A stretch of 64,000 nucleotides of DNA from Methanobrevibacter millerae. GTDB taxonomy: Archaea > Methanobacteriota > Methanobacteria > Methanobacteriales > Methanobacteriaceae. The stretch's first letter is position 1, and every line of letters begins with the position of its first letter. Below the pieces are notes generated by a model, which was given only the letters and a program-made list of their open reading frames with translations, searched no databases and was not told where the DNA came from. The DNA is taken from the NCBI GenBank assembly GCA_015063005.1, contig SUTF01000005.1, forward strand, positions 1 to 64,000, written 5' to 3'. Below, in pieces: positions 27,073 to 35,727 of the stretch. Both the position numbers and the translations under genes were made by a program.

Positions 27073-27298
27073 AGCTCTTTCCGCGATGACAATCAATATT
27101 GGTAAAAATGGCCTCAATGATAATGTCATTGAAGAAATCAAACGCCAATTAAAAGCTAATGAGATTGTCAAACTTAAATTTGCAAAAAATATCGCTAGAG
27201 ATAAAGATACTTATATCGCAGAGATTGTCGAAAAGACTCGATGCAAACTCATCGATGTTAGAGGGCATGTTGCTGTGATTTACAAAAAGAAGCCTTAA
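27041..27298 (+). CDS. YhbY/CRM-domain RNA-binding protein
   Basis: An 85-residue single CRM domain. The N-terminal MTINIGKNGLNDNVIEEIKRQL and the central NEIVKLKF strand match the YhbY fold, and the C-terminal RGHVAVIYKKKP closes it. Bacterial YhbY binds pre-50S particles, and a ribosome-assembly role here is inferred. GGAGAG precedes the ATG 6 bases away. It overlaps the RNase P gene by 32 bases and is separated from rps19e by about 98 bases, where a short TAGG-type hairpin and a TATA-like sequence suggest an extra promoter. Confidence 0.88.
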   Translation: MSQSKKEMMNRALSAMTINIGKNGLNDNVIEEIKRQLKANEIVKLKFAKNIARDKDTYIAEIVEKTRCKLIDVRGHVAVIYKKKP

Positions 27299-27396
27299 GA
27301 ATTACTTAAATTTAGAGTTACAGGCCCTATTTTTTTAGGTCTTAAATTTACAGTGGATTAAGAGGACAATTATTTATAAAATATTGGAGAATTAAT

Positions 27397-28116
27397 ATGA
27401 CTACTGTATTTGATGTACCTGCAGATTTATTAATTAAAAAAGTCGCAGAAGAATTTAAAGAAAATGATAAAATCAATTCCCCTGCATGGTCCAATTTTGT
27501 TAAAACTGGTGTTCACAAAGAAAGAAAACCAGAAAATGCTGATTGGTGGTATGTAAGATGTGCATCTATCATTAGAAGAGTGTACATGGATGGACCTGTT
27601 GGAGTAATGAGTTTAAGAACTTTCTACGGTGGTAAAAAAGACCGTGGTGTAACTCCTGAAGTATTTAGAAAAGGTAGTGGAGCTATCATTAGAAATGCTC
27701 TTCACCAATTAGAAGACGCAGGTTTAGTTGAAAAAGTTGAAGGAGGAAGAGTTGTTTCTCCTCAAGGAAGATCCTTTTTAGATAAAACCGCTGGTGAAAT
27801 CATAAAAGATATTCCTGAACTTGCAAAATTCAATACTCAAAATGGATCTCAAAACGTTCATTTTGATTTCGTTGGTAGATTAAGTTCAGCTATTAAAGAA
27901 AATACTAAAATTGAAGATTCTGATAAGGAAGAATTAATTAATACTATTTCAAAAATAGATGAAAGACATGAGCATTTATCAAAAGTATTCAAAGAATTTA
28001 GTGATGATATAAAAAGTAAACATTCTAAACCAGTATTCGAATCACTTGCTTCATTACACAAAGAAGACTTAGATGATGCTGTAAGCTCATTAATTACTTC
28101 TTTAAGGAGAAAATAA
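27397..28116 (+). CDS. rps19e: ribosomal protein S19e with a long C-terminal extension
   Basis: Small-subunit ribosomal protein. Residues 1-150 match S19e ([62 protein letters not shown]). The family is normally about 150 residues, but this product has 239. The additional 88 or so residues are helix-prone and charged, without a recognised domain. The reading frame is continuous and codon use is like its neighbours, so this is not a frameshift artefact by eye. GGAGAA lies 6 bases before the ATG. It begins a dense translation-gene run. Confidence 0.93.
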   Translation: MTTVFDVPADLLIKKVAEEFKENDKINSPAWSNFVKTGVHKERKPENADWWYVRCASIIRRVYMDGPVGVMSLRTFYGGKKDRGVTPEVFRKGSGAIIRNALHQLEDAGLVEKVEGGRVVSPQGRSFLDKTAGEIIKDIPELAKFNTQNGSQNVHFDFVGRLSSAIKENTKIEDSDKEELINTISKIDERHEHLSKVFKEFSDDIKSKHSKPVFESLASLHKEDLDDAVSSLITSLRRK

Positions 28117-28162
28117 TTTCATGTTCTGAACTTGATAATTAAATTATATTGGAGAGTTTGAT

Positions 28163-28528
28163 ATGAGCGATCTTGATGAAATTCGTCAAAAAAGAATGGC
28201 TGAGTTGCAAGCACAGCAAGCTGCTGCTCAACAGCAACAAATGCAACAGCAACAGGCTGCTGCTCAACAGATGCAACAGCAAGAGGCACAGGCACAATTT
28301 GAAGCTCAGAAAAAACAAATTTTAGGCCAAATTTTAACTTCTGAAGCCCGTAATAGATTGGCTAATCTTAAATTAACTAAACCAGAACTTGTCAATCAAA
28401 TTGAACTTCAATTGATTCAATCTGCTCAAGCTGGTAGTTTAAGAGGAAAAGTCACTGATGAACAATTAAAAGTTCTTTTAAGACAAATTGCCGGTCAGAA
28501 AAGGGAGATTAAAATTACAAGGAAATAA
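28163..28528 (+). CDS. PDCD5-family DNA-binding protein
   Basis: A 121-residue archaeal homologue of eukaryotic PDCD5/TFAR19. After a short N-terminal helix (LDEIRQKRMAEL), residues 13-48 are an extreme Gln/Ala run. The conserved three-helix core (QILTSEARNRLANLKLTKPE...VEL/QLIQSAQAG...LKVLLRQI) follows, with a basic tail KREIKITRK. The biochemical role is unsettled; DNA binding has been proposed for the archaeal family. A GGAGAG ribosome site is present. It lies between rps19e and the PP-loop gene, as in related methanogens. Confidence 0.9.
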   Translation: MSDLDEIRQKRMAELQAQQAAAQQQQMQQQQAAAQQMQQQEAQAQFEAQKKQILGQILTSEARNRLANLKLTKPELVNQIELQLIQSAQAGSLRGKVTDEQLKVLLRQIAGQKREIKITRK

Positions 28529-28533
28529 TATCC

Positions 28534-29115
28534 ATGAAAGCGGCTGTATTGTATAGTGGTGGTAAGGATTCATCTTTTATGGCGGTTATGCTTAAAAGAT
28601 TAGGTCTTGATGTAGAATTATGCACTGCAAACTTTGGTGTTTATGATTCATATATTCCTGCCAGCAAATCAGCAAAATCATTAGGCTTTAATCACAGGGT
28701 CTTGGATATGGATTTTGAGATTTTGGATAAGACATGTGACATGATTATGAATGATGGATTTCCAAATGACGGGATAAAGTTTATTCACGAGAATGTCATT
28801 GAAAATGTTGCTGATGAATATGATATTATTGCCGATGGAACAAGAAGGGATGACAGAACTCCTAAGCTCAATGTAAATCAAATCAGAAGCCTTGAAGACA
28901 GAAAGAATGTTCAATACATCAATTTGGATAGCTTTGGTCACAAATCTGTCAAATTAATAACATCTAATCTGTTTGAAATATCTCATGAAAAAAGCAATAA
29001 GGATAACAGCTCTGATTATGAGGTTGAAATAAGGACTTTGATTGATGAGAAGGGAGGAAATTCTCTTGACATTTTTCCGGAACATTATCAAACTCGGGTT
29101 ATAGGATATAAATAA
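28534..29115 (+). CDS. PP-loop ATPase (asparagine-synthetase/tRNA-thiolation-like fold)
   Basis: A 193-residue protein with the pyrophosphate-binding PP-loop [10 protein letters not shown] at the N-terminus, followed by the Rossmann-like NTP alpha-hydrolase core. An [14 protein letters not shown] motif near residue 105 probably contacts the substrate. The CxxC pairs of tRNA thiolases are absent. Such archaeal proteins are annotated as ATP-pyrophosphatases of unknown substrate. The ATG lies 5 bases after the PDCD5-family stop. Confidence 0.85.
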   Translation: MKAAVLYSGGKDSSFMAVMLKRLGLDVELCTANFGVYDSYIPASKSAKSLGFNHRVLDMDFEILDKTCDMIMNDGFPNDGIKFIHENVIENVADEYDIIADGTRRDDRTPKLNVNQIRSLEDRKNVQYINLDSFGHKSVKLITSNLFEISHEKSNKDNSSDYEVEIRTLIDEKGGNSLDIFPEHYQTRVIGYK

Positions 29116-29143
29116 TTATTATACTTTATTCACAGGTGAAAAA

Positions 29144-29299
29144 ATGAGTAGAAATAAACCATTAGCTAGAAAATTAAGGATGGCAAAAGCAAACAAACAA
29201 AATAGGAGAATTCCAATCTGGGCTTATGCTAAAACTAATCGTAAACTTAGATACAGACCTAAACCTAGACATTGGAGAAGAAACAGCCTTAAATTATAA
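29144..29299 (+). CDS. rpl39e: ribosomal protein L39e
   Basis: A tiny 51-residue, very basic large-subunit protein that lines the peptide exit tunnel. The sequence [19 protein letters not shown] followed by [14 protein letters not shown] is the L39e signature. ATG 29144 has a GGTGA ribosome site. It is followed after 12 bases by rpl31e. Confidence 0.95.
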   Translation: MSRNKPLARKLRMAKANKQNRRIPIWAYAKTNRKLRYRPKPRHWRRNSLKL

Positions 29300-29311
29300 G
29301 GGGGATTTATC

Positions 29312-29557
29312 ATGGAAAGAGTTTACACAATTCCACTTAGAAATGTAAAAAACGTTAAAAGGACTATCAGAGCTCCTAGAGCTATTAGGGAAGTTAAAAA
29401 TTTCTTAACCAAACACATGAAAGCTGAAGAAGTTAAACTTGATGAATCTATCAATCATGTAATTTGGGCAAGAGGTATTCAAAAAATACCTTCTAAAATC
29501 ACTGTAAAAGCAGTTAAAGATGATGATGGTGTTGTAGAAGCTACTTTAGCAGAATAG
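29312..29557 (+). CDS. rpl31e: ribosomal protein L31e
   Basis: An 81-residue large-subunit protein of the archaeal/eukaryotic L31e family. It starts [13 protein letters not shown], continues [36 protein letters not shown], and ends in an acidic tail. GGGGGA precedes the ATG, and it lies between rpl39e and eif6. Confidence 0.95.
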   Translation: MERVYTIPLRNVKNVKRTIRAPRAIREVKNFLTKHMKAEEVKLDESINHVIWARGIQKIPSKITVKAVKDDDGVVEATLAE

Positions 29558-29599
29558 CTATTGTACTTTTTTCAAATACTTAACAAGTGAGGTAACAAT

Positions 29600-30271
29600 A
29601 TGTTAAAAAGAATAGATATTGTGGGAAACCCGAACATAGGGGTTTTCATTCAGGCAACTGATGACTTTGTTATTGTTCCTTATAATTTAATTGATGAGAA
29701 AGTTAAATTAGTAGAGGAAATATTGGAAGTCCCTTCAGTTAAATCTTCTATTTCTGGAAGTAGCCTTATTGGATCATTATCTGTAGCTAATTCAAATGGT
29801 ATAGTTGTTTCCCCACATGTTTTAGATAGAGAAGTTAAACAGTTCGAAGAGTTAGGACTTAATGTTGCTGCAATTCCGGGCAATTATACTGCCGTTGGAA
29901 ATATCGTTGCCGCAAATGACAATGGTGCAATCGTAAGTCCGTTTTTATCTGAAGATGCTATCAATACAATCGAAACCACTTTGGATGTTGATGTTGAAGC
30001 TACCTCAATGGTCGGAAGCGACATTATAGGATCATTGATGTGCGTAACAAACAAAGGGTTTTTAATCAGTAGCACTGCTGTTGAAAGTGAAGTTGACTTT
30101 TCTCGTAAAGTATTTGGTGTTGAAGGAGATATTGGTACTGTCGGAAGAGGCATATCCTTAGTTGGTGCATGTTCAATTGCTAATTCAAAAGGAGCGATTG
30201 TTGCTAAAGATAGTACTGGTCCTGAAATGGCTAGAGTTGAAGAAGCATTAGGCTTTTTAGATGATTTATAA
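29600..30271 (+). CDS. eif6: translation initiation factor aIF6
   Basis: Anti-association factor that binds the 50S subunit. The 223 residues form the five-fold pentein fold, visible as repeats of the pattern NSNGIVVSP, NDNGAIVSP, NKGFLISS and NSKGAIVAK. Start ATG 29600 follows GTGAGGT. It lies between rpl31e and rplX, the standard archaeal order. Confidence 0.95.
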   Translation: MLKRIDIVGNPNIGVFIQATDDFVIVPYNLIDEKVKLVEEILEVPSVKSSISGSSLIGSLSVANSNGIVVSPHVLDREVKQFEELGLNVAAIPGNYTAVGNIVAANDNGAIVSPFLSEDAINTIETTLDVDVEATSMVGSDIIGSLMCVTNKGFLISSTAVESEVDFSRKVFGVEGDIGTVGRGISLVGACSIANSKGAIVAKDSTGPEMARVEEALGFLDDL

Positions 30272-30288
30272 ATATCTGAGGGATTAAT

Positions 30289-30513
30289 ATGATAACTAAA
30301 ATTTACAGAGTTAAAGGTACTTTTGTAATGGGCGATGATTTTCATAAATTTGTAAAAGAATATAAAGCTACCAGTGAAGCTGATATTAAAGAAAAAATTT
30401 ATGAACGTTTTGGAAGCAAACACGGTATTAACAGAAACCAAATTAAAATTTCTGAAATCACCGAAATTGCTCCTGAAGATGTCGTAGACCCAATTGTAAA
30501 AGAAATTTTATAA
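30289..30513 (+). CDS. rplX: ribosomal protein LX (L18a/L20A)
   Basis: A 74-residue archaeal large-subunit protein of the LX/L18a family. It opens IYRVKGTFVMGDDFHKF and has a charged two-layer fold. An in-frame GAGGG ribosome site precedes the ATG, and 17 bases separate it from eif6. Confidence 0.92.
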   Translation: MITKIYRVKGTFVMGDDFHKFVKEYKATSEADIKEKIYERFGSKHGINRNQIKISEITEIAPEDVVDPIVKEIL

Positions 30514-30534
30514 TGCACTTTACGGGGTGTTATT

Positions 30535-30966
30535 ATGGAAGATCAGCAAAAATTAAACGAACTCATTAATGAAATTAATGCATACAACCAGCAAGCAGAT
30601 TTAATTCGCCAACAGGTAGAATTAATTCAAGCTTCCATTGGTGAAGTTGATGCATTATCCAACACTTTAGATGATTTGAATGGTGAAAAAGCTGTTGAAG
30701 CTTTCGTCCCTGTGGGTGCTGGTTCTTTCATTAAAGGGGAACTTAAAGACACTGATGAAATTATTATAAGTATTGGTGCAGGATACGCTATTAAAAAAGA
30801 TGCTGAAGGCGCTAAAAAGATTATTGCTGGACAGAAAAAAGATTTGGAAGACAGCTTGGATAAGATGTTGGCTAATTTACAGCAAGTTACAGATATCTTG
30901 GCAAATCTTCAAGGTCAAGCTCAGCAAATCCAGGCTGCAGCTCAAGGTGGCGTAACCGGATATTAA
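30535..30966 (+). CDS. pfdA: prefoldin alpha subunit
   Basis: Chaperone subunit of the prefoldin hexamer that passes nascent proteins to the thermosome. The 143 residues have the long N-terminal helix (NELINEINAYNQQADLIRQQ), the central beta hairpins with VPVGAGSFIKGEL and IGAGYAIKKD, and the C-terminal helix (LANLQQVTDILANLQGQ). GGGGTG precedes the ATG. A T-rich tract follows directly. In most archaea the next gene is ftsY, which here lies 22.8 kb further on. Confidence 0.95.
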   Translation: MEDQQKLNELINEINAYNQQADLIRQQVELIQASIGEVDALSNTLDDLNGEKAVEAFVPVGAGSFIKGELKDTDEIIISIGAGYAIKKDAEGAKKIIAGQKKDLEDSLDKMLANLQQVTDILANLQGQAQQIQAAAQGGVTGY

Positions 30967-31010
30967 TTACTTATAACTTTTTTTCTTTTTTTTTCATTTT
31001 TTTTATAGTA
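30967..31010 (+). terminator. T-rich termination region after pfdA
   Basis: Three T runs (of seven, ten and eight T) follow the pfdA stop within 45 bases, matching archaeal oligo-T terminators. The translation-gene transcript would end here, before the surface-protein island. Confidence 0.6.
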
Positions 31011-31057
31011 ATATATTTTTATTATATTGAACATATTTTTTTAATGAGGTGTTTATA

Positions 31058-33349
31058 ATTAAAAATAATTCAAAATTTCTTATTTTTATTTCATTAATCA
31101 TTTTCATTTTAAGTGTTTCAGCCGTTTCGGCAGAGGATTCACTAAATGATACAGCAATTGATGATATTAATGAAGTGGAACTGCTTGCAGACGGATCTCC
31201 TAAATATATTGTTGGAGATACAAGTGTTGATGATGATTTAATTGATTTAAGCGAATGCAGTTCAATAGTTCTTCATGTAAGTGATAGTGAAGGAGTCATC
31301 TCTCATAGGAGAGATGCAACAAATGCAGTTGATATTCAAATTGAAACAGGTGCTTGGGGAGATATTGAATATTTAAAACAGTATAAAAACCCCGACGGAT
31401 ATTTCACTCATGCAATCGTAACTTCCAATGGATGGCTAATCGGTAACGGTGGTGTAACTGACGGCAGCACATTCAGGCAGATTGAAAGCATAGCCTCTGA
31501 AATGGTTGTCAACAATGAAATCACGAACAGCTATCTTTCAAGAATTTACACTATCATGTCACGATACTCATTGGGCCATTTTGTCATCAAGGCACCTGAT
31601 GGAACTTATGGTGTCGTATTTACAAACTTGTATCATGTCTCTAAATTGGAGCCAGGTCAATTTCTGGTTTGTCCGAATGTCTACTCCAAATCTCAGAAAG
31701 GAACATATGACAATAGTTTAAATCCTATTGATGCGGCCATTAGAATCACATATACGGATTCATATGGTGTCAACAGAAGAAATGTCCAAACATATCACTG
31801 GAAACTTTCAACTTCCCAAAATGGTCTGTTCTATGGTGTTGATACATACACGTCTAATGATAATGGAGCAGGTGTCGGCCGTTCAACCACTTCCTTAGTG
31901 GACAATGTTTACTATCTTGGCAAATACATTTCAAGAAGTTCAATTCCTGTCACTCCTAATAAATTATATCTGGGAAATCATATTTTTGAAAAGACCAGTA
32001 TTGACATATTTAAACTATTGACTCCAATCAAAACCTGTCTTGTAGGTGAAAAAATGGATCTTGCATATCAGGTTAACTATGTTTCAGGTTCTAGTCCGGT
32101 TGTCAGGTTTGCAATTCCGGAAGGATTTGAATTGGATAGTGCTTCTGTATCCAAAGGACATTATACATATGATTCCAAATCTAAAGGGTTAGGATGGTAT
32201 TTGGATAATTGTGATGAAAAAAATCAAATAACTCTTTCACTTAAAGCAGTTAAATCCGGTAAATTCGTTTTATTCTATTCGCTAAATAATAATTTTGTAA
32301 ATAGTAATAATTTATATGCAAATGATTATGGCGCAAAAATTTCATCAGACACTATAGAAAAATACTATAAAGGACCTGAAAGGTTGAATATTTATCTAAA
32401 GGATAGTTCTGACAATCCTATTGTAGGTGAAAGCCTCACAATTAAAATCAATGGGGTTGACTATGCTAGAACAACCAATGAAAACGGAATTGCTTCAATT
32501 GCCATTAATCTAAATCCTGGTGTTTATGATATAACTGCCAATTATGCTGGTCGATTCGGTGCGAGTTCAACTGTATCTACTGTTAAGGTATTGTCAACTA
32601 TATCTGGTGATGATATGGTTAAAATGTTTAGAAACGGAACCCAGTATTACGCATCCTTTAAGGATACATCAGGAAATCTCTTAAAATATCATGCGGTTAA
32701 CTTCAACATTAATGGAGTATTCTATACAAGAAACACTAATGAAAACGGTGTAGCTAAATTGAATATCAATTTAAATAAAGGAACTTATATTATTACCGCC
32801 ATAAATCCAATAAATGGGGACCAGCACAGTAATATAATTAAAGTTTTACCTATTCTGGTCGAAGGTCATAATTTAACCAAATATTATAGAAATGCTTCCG
32901 TATACTCTATCAGGGTATTGGATGATGTCGGAAATCCATTAGCTAATCAAACAGTATTATTCAACATTAATGGGGTATTTTATAATCGCCAAAGTAATGC
33001 TTCAGGTTATGCTAATTTGAATATCAGATTACAGCCTGATGAATATATCGTAACCGCCGAATATAAGGGATACATGCATTCAAATATTGTCAAAGTGCTT
33101 CCTGTACTGTTCGGAAATGACACTGAAAGTCATGTCAATGAAAGCAACTTCTGTGTAAAATTGATTGACGGTCAAGGATTGCCATATGCAAACCAAAGCA
33201 TAGAATTTAATATTAATGGGTTAATTTATACAAACATCACAAATGAAAATGGTATCGCAAATCTTTTTGTCAATCTGGCTAAAGGCGAATATTTGGTAAC
33301 TTCATCTTATGATGAGTATAATATAAACAATAAAATCACAATGAAATGA
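31058..33349 (+). CDS. secreted protein with Ntn-hydrolase-like N-terminal domain and Ig-like repeats
   Basis: About 763 residues: a signal peptide (SKFLIFISLIIFILSVSAVS), a globular domain (about 65-320), a DUF11-like strand domain (about 325-420) and four Ig-like repeats with the FNINGVFY signature. The globular domain starts ECSSIVLHVSDSEGVISHRR with Cys near residue 67. It continues with FTHAIVTSNGWLIGNGG and VIKAPDGTYGVVFTN, a layout like C45/choloylglycine-type Ntn hydrolases; that is inference. The start is unusual: GAGGTG (31046-31051) is best placed for ATT at 31058, while the in-frame GTG at 31049 overlaps the ribosome site. The reading frame is otherwise intact. Anchor: none seen. 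Confidence 0.75.
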   Translation: MKNNSKFLIFISLIIFILSVSAVSAEDSLNDTAIDDINEVELLADGSPKYIVGDTSVDDDLIDLSECSSIVLHVSDSEGVISHRRDATNAVDIQIETGAWGDIEYLKQYKNPDGYFTHAIVTSNGWLIGNGGVTDGSTFRQIESIASEMVVNNEITNSYLSRIYTIMSRYSLGHFVIKAPDGTYGVVFTNLYHVSKLEPGQFLVCPNVYSKSQKGTYDNSLNPIDAAIRITYTDSYGVNRRNVQTYHWKLSTSQNGLFYGVDTYTSNDNGAGVGRSTTSLVDNVYYLGKYISRSSIPVTPNKLYLGNHIFEKTSIDIFKLLTPIKTCLVGEKMDLAYQVNYVSGSSPVVRFAIPEGFELDSASVSKGHYTYDSKSKGLGWYLDNCDEKNQITLSLKAVKSGKFVLFYSLNNNFVNSNNLYANDYGAKISSDTIEKYYKGPERLNIYLKDSSDNPIVGESLTIKINGVDYARTTNENGIASIAINLNPGVYDITANYAGRFGASSTVSTVKVLSTISGDDMVKMFRNGTQYYASFKDTSGNLLKYHAVNFNINGVFYTRNTNENGVAKLNINLNKGTYIITAINPINGDQHSNIIKVLPILVEGHNLTKYYRNASVYSIRVLDDVGNPLANQTVLFNINGVFYNRQSNASGYANLNIRLQPDEYIVTAEYKGYMHSNIVKVLPVLFGNDTESHVNESNFCVKLIDGQGLPYANQSIEFNINGLIYTNITNENGIANLFVNLAKGEYLVTSSYDEYNINNKITMK

Positions 33350-33361
33350 GGGGATTTTATC

Positions 33362-34679
33362 ATAAAAAAATTTCTGCTTGCTTGTTCAATAATTCTGTTG
33401 TTCTTCAGCATATCATATTCTTTTGCTGAAGATAACAGCACTGTTTTGGAAGATGTAATCATTGATGCAAATGATATTTCAATGTATTATAAAGATGGGA
33501 CTAGACTCAATGTTGGCCTATATGATTCAAGCAGTGAACATCTGGCAAACCAAAGCCTCACAATCAACATCAATGGCATAAATTATTCTAGCACAACTAA
33601 TAGTGATGGAAAGGCTTCTATTGCCATTAATCTGGCGCCCGGAAAATACTTGACTAATAATTGAATTAAAAGCAGATAATCCTTTGGCTGGAAGAGAAAT
33701 AATCTTTAAGATAGCTTCGAATACATATTCTCAAAAAACTGATGAAAATGGTGTTGTGCACTTTAATCTTGAAGGCTTTGCGTTTGGAAAATATCTTGTA
33801 CAATATTCTTTTTCCGGCGATTATGATTATGCACCATGCATGGCAACATCTGAAGTAGAAGTTACCTCAGAGATTCCTTACGGTTATGGGTATTGGGTAA
33901 GATATAAAAACATGTATGAATTAAATTTAGCTAGTCTTGCTTAACAAGGAACAAAACATATTTTATTGCATTCATATGCATTTACTGCATATGGCGAAAG
34001 CAGTGCAATTTCATGGATAAAACAAGCAAATGACTGTGGAATTAAGGTTCATATCTGGATGCAGGTAGCTTATGAAGGTGGATGGCATGCATTATCAAAT
34101 AGGGACGGTTCGTTTGATTATGGATATATTAATGAAAGAATTAATCAGGCCAAATATTATGCTGGTGTTCCTGGCGTAAGCGGTGTGCACTTCGATTATC
34201 TGAGGTATCCTCGAACTGCGCATAATTATCCTAATGCGGTAAATTCAATTAATTACTTTGTAAGTAATGCAGTTTCTGCTATCAAATCCGTTAATCCAAA
34301 TTGTTTAGCATCTGCTGCTATAATGCCAAAACCGAGTAGTATGGTTTACTATTATGGTCAGAGTTTTTCCACATTGAGCAAATATCTGGATTTTATTGTG
34401 CCTATGGTATATAAAGGAAATCACGCTAAAAATACTGCCTGGATACGGGATGTTACAGGAGGGTTTGTTGATCATTCGAATGGCGCTCAGGTCTGGACAG
34501 GTCTTCAGGCATATCGTTCAGATGATGATGATGAGACTCCATTATCTGTTTCCGAGCTAACTGGGGATGCTCAGACTTCTTTAAATGCTGGGGCAAAAGG
34601 TGTCATAATGTTCAGATGGGGTGTTACAAGCTATATAAATTTCGATAGTTTGGTGAAAAGTAGCCGTTCAAATTTTTAA
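33362..34679 (+). pseudogene. broken gene: secreted Ig-like protein with TIM-barrel glycosidase-like domain
   Basis: The ribosome site GAGGGGAT is followed by ATA (33362) where ATG is expected, then a good signal peptide (KKFLLACSIILLFFSISYSF). One Ig-like repeat follows (to about 33655), then a frameshift to the frame of ELKADNPLAGREII near 33660, a second Ig-like domain, and an in-frame TAA at 33942-33944. The remaining open frame (to 34679) encodes a TIM-barrel domain with VHFDYLRYP, VHIWMQVAYEG and a FIVPMVYKGN motif, like putative glycoside hydrolases of the DUF4015/GHL type. Three independent lesions mean it cannot make a full protein; the intact ancestor was probably a wall-acting enzyme. 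Confidence 0.85.
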
Positions 34680-35727
34680 TTTTAAAATTAGTCATTGATT
34701 TAACTATTATCACTGGTGCAGGAAGTAAGTTATCGGCCGAGGCCGTTCAAATTCAAAGATTCGAAAATTGGATTCTCTTTTCATGTTTATTATTTTCACC
34801 GGCGATTAATGGGGCAAATGCAGTCCACATATTCCATTAAATTTTCATTCTATTGTAAAATTTTTATATGTTTTTTCTTCATTCATTCGCCTATTTTAGC
34901 TGATATCTTTTAATATATTTTCATTTGCTTTTTTGAAAATTATGATGTCTTATTTAATGAATTTTAAGGTTATTTTAATGAGCTTTTTAAAAGTATATTG
35001 TAGAATTTAAGAAGGGATGTCCAATAATTTTCAGCTTGTAATCCTGGAATCCGCTTCATTGGATTTTTTTCAAGAGTATGATTTTTAGCCATATTGAATC
35101 AGAATTCTGATTTTTCTTCAAAAATTTTATTTTATCAATTTAAAGTAGTACAATTGGAATTAACTTAATTTTTTTGTTTTACATTATGTATTTTTATTTT
35201 AAGGCATTATGCAATTTCAATTAATAAAATTAAATTGAATAAATAATTTAAAAATTTTGTAATCATTTGATTCAGTATTATTTTCATTTTCCTTTATTTT
35301 CCCTATAGTTATTTCAGTGTTTTTATTTTATTGTATATTTTTACCGGAGGCTTTTGTTTAATATTTCTTATCTTAATTGTTTCTATTTTACCTATTATGG
35401 TATTCTTTTTATTCCATATTAATTATTTTTTAAATTATATGTTATTTTGTTCAGATTTTTTTAAATTTTTAAGGATAATGTTTTATATTTTCTATTGTAG
35501 AATGAATATGTTTCATATATTTTTTCCAATTTTTTAATAATATTTTTTTAATAGTAGTCATTTTAAACAGTATTGTAATTTTTTAATTAATTTATGAAAT
35601 ATTTTTAATTATTTTTTGATTTAATTAAAGAAAAACATTTATATTAATAAATTAAATAAATTAATTAGTTATTGGCCACTTTTATAATATACATGTACTT
35701 AAGTTGAATTGAACGGGGTTAAAAATT
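34680..35727 (+). other. 1.05-kb AT-rich non-coding region upstream of the giant gene
   Basis: No convincing gene is seen. Two short open frames (34716-34913 and 35331-35537) have no ribosome site and translate to Phe/Ile/Tyr-rich strings expected by chance in T-rich DNA. The region holds a perfect 16-bp palindrome at 35097-35112, a weak hairpin-plus-T-run at 35048-35070 (AATCC/GGATT), and at its end a plausible promoter (CATTTATATTAA, about 35636-35647) and the ribosome site CGGGGTT (35711-35717) of the giant gene. It may contain decayed coding DNA. Confidence 0.5.

Noticed and set aside
33942..33944. Recoded stop codon (for example pyrrolysine) in the glycosidase-like gene
   Set aside because: The codon is TAA, not TAG, no PYLIS-like element or pyl genes are seen, and the gene also has a frameshift and no standard start codon, so decay is the simpler reading.
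34716..34913. Short open frame after the broken glycosidase-like gene
   Set aside because: No ribosome site, no recognisable domain, and the composition is that of random T-rich DNA.
35331..35537. Short hydrophobic open frame (68 codons)
   Set aside because: It is Phe/Ile/Tyr-rich because the DNA is T-rich; it lacks a ribosome site and charged flanks typical of a real small membrane protein.
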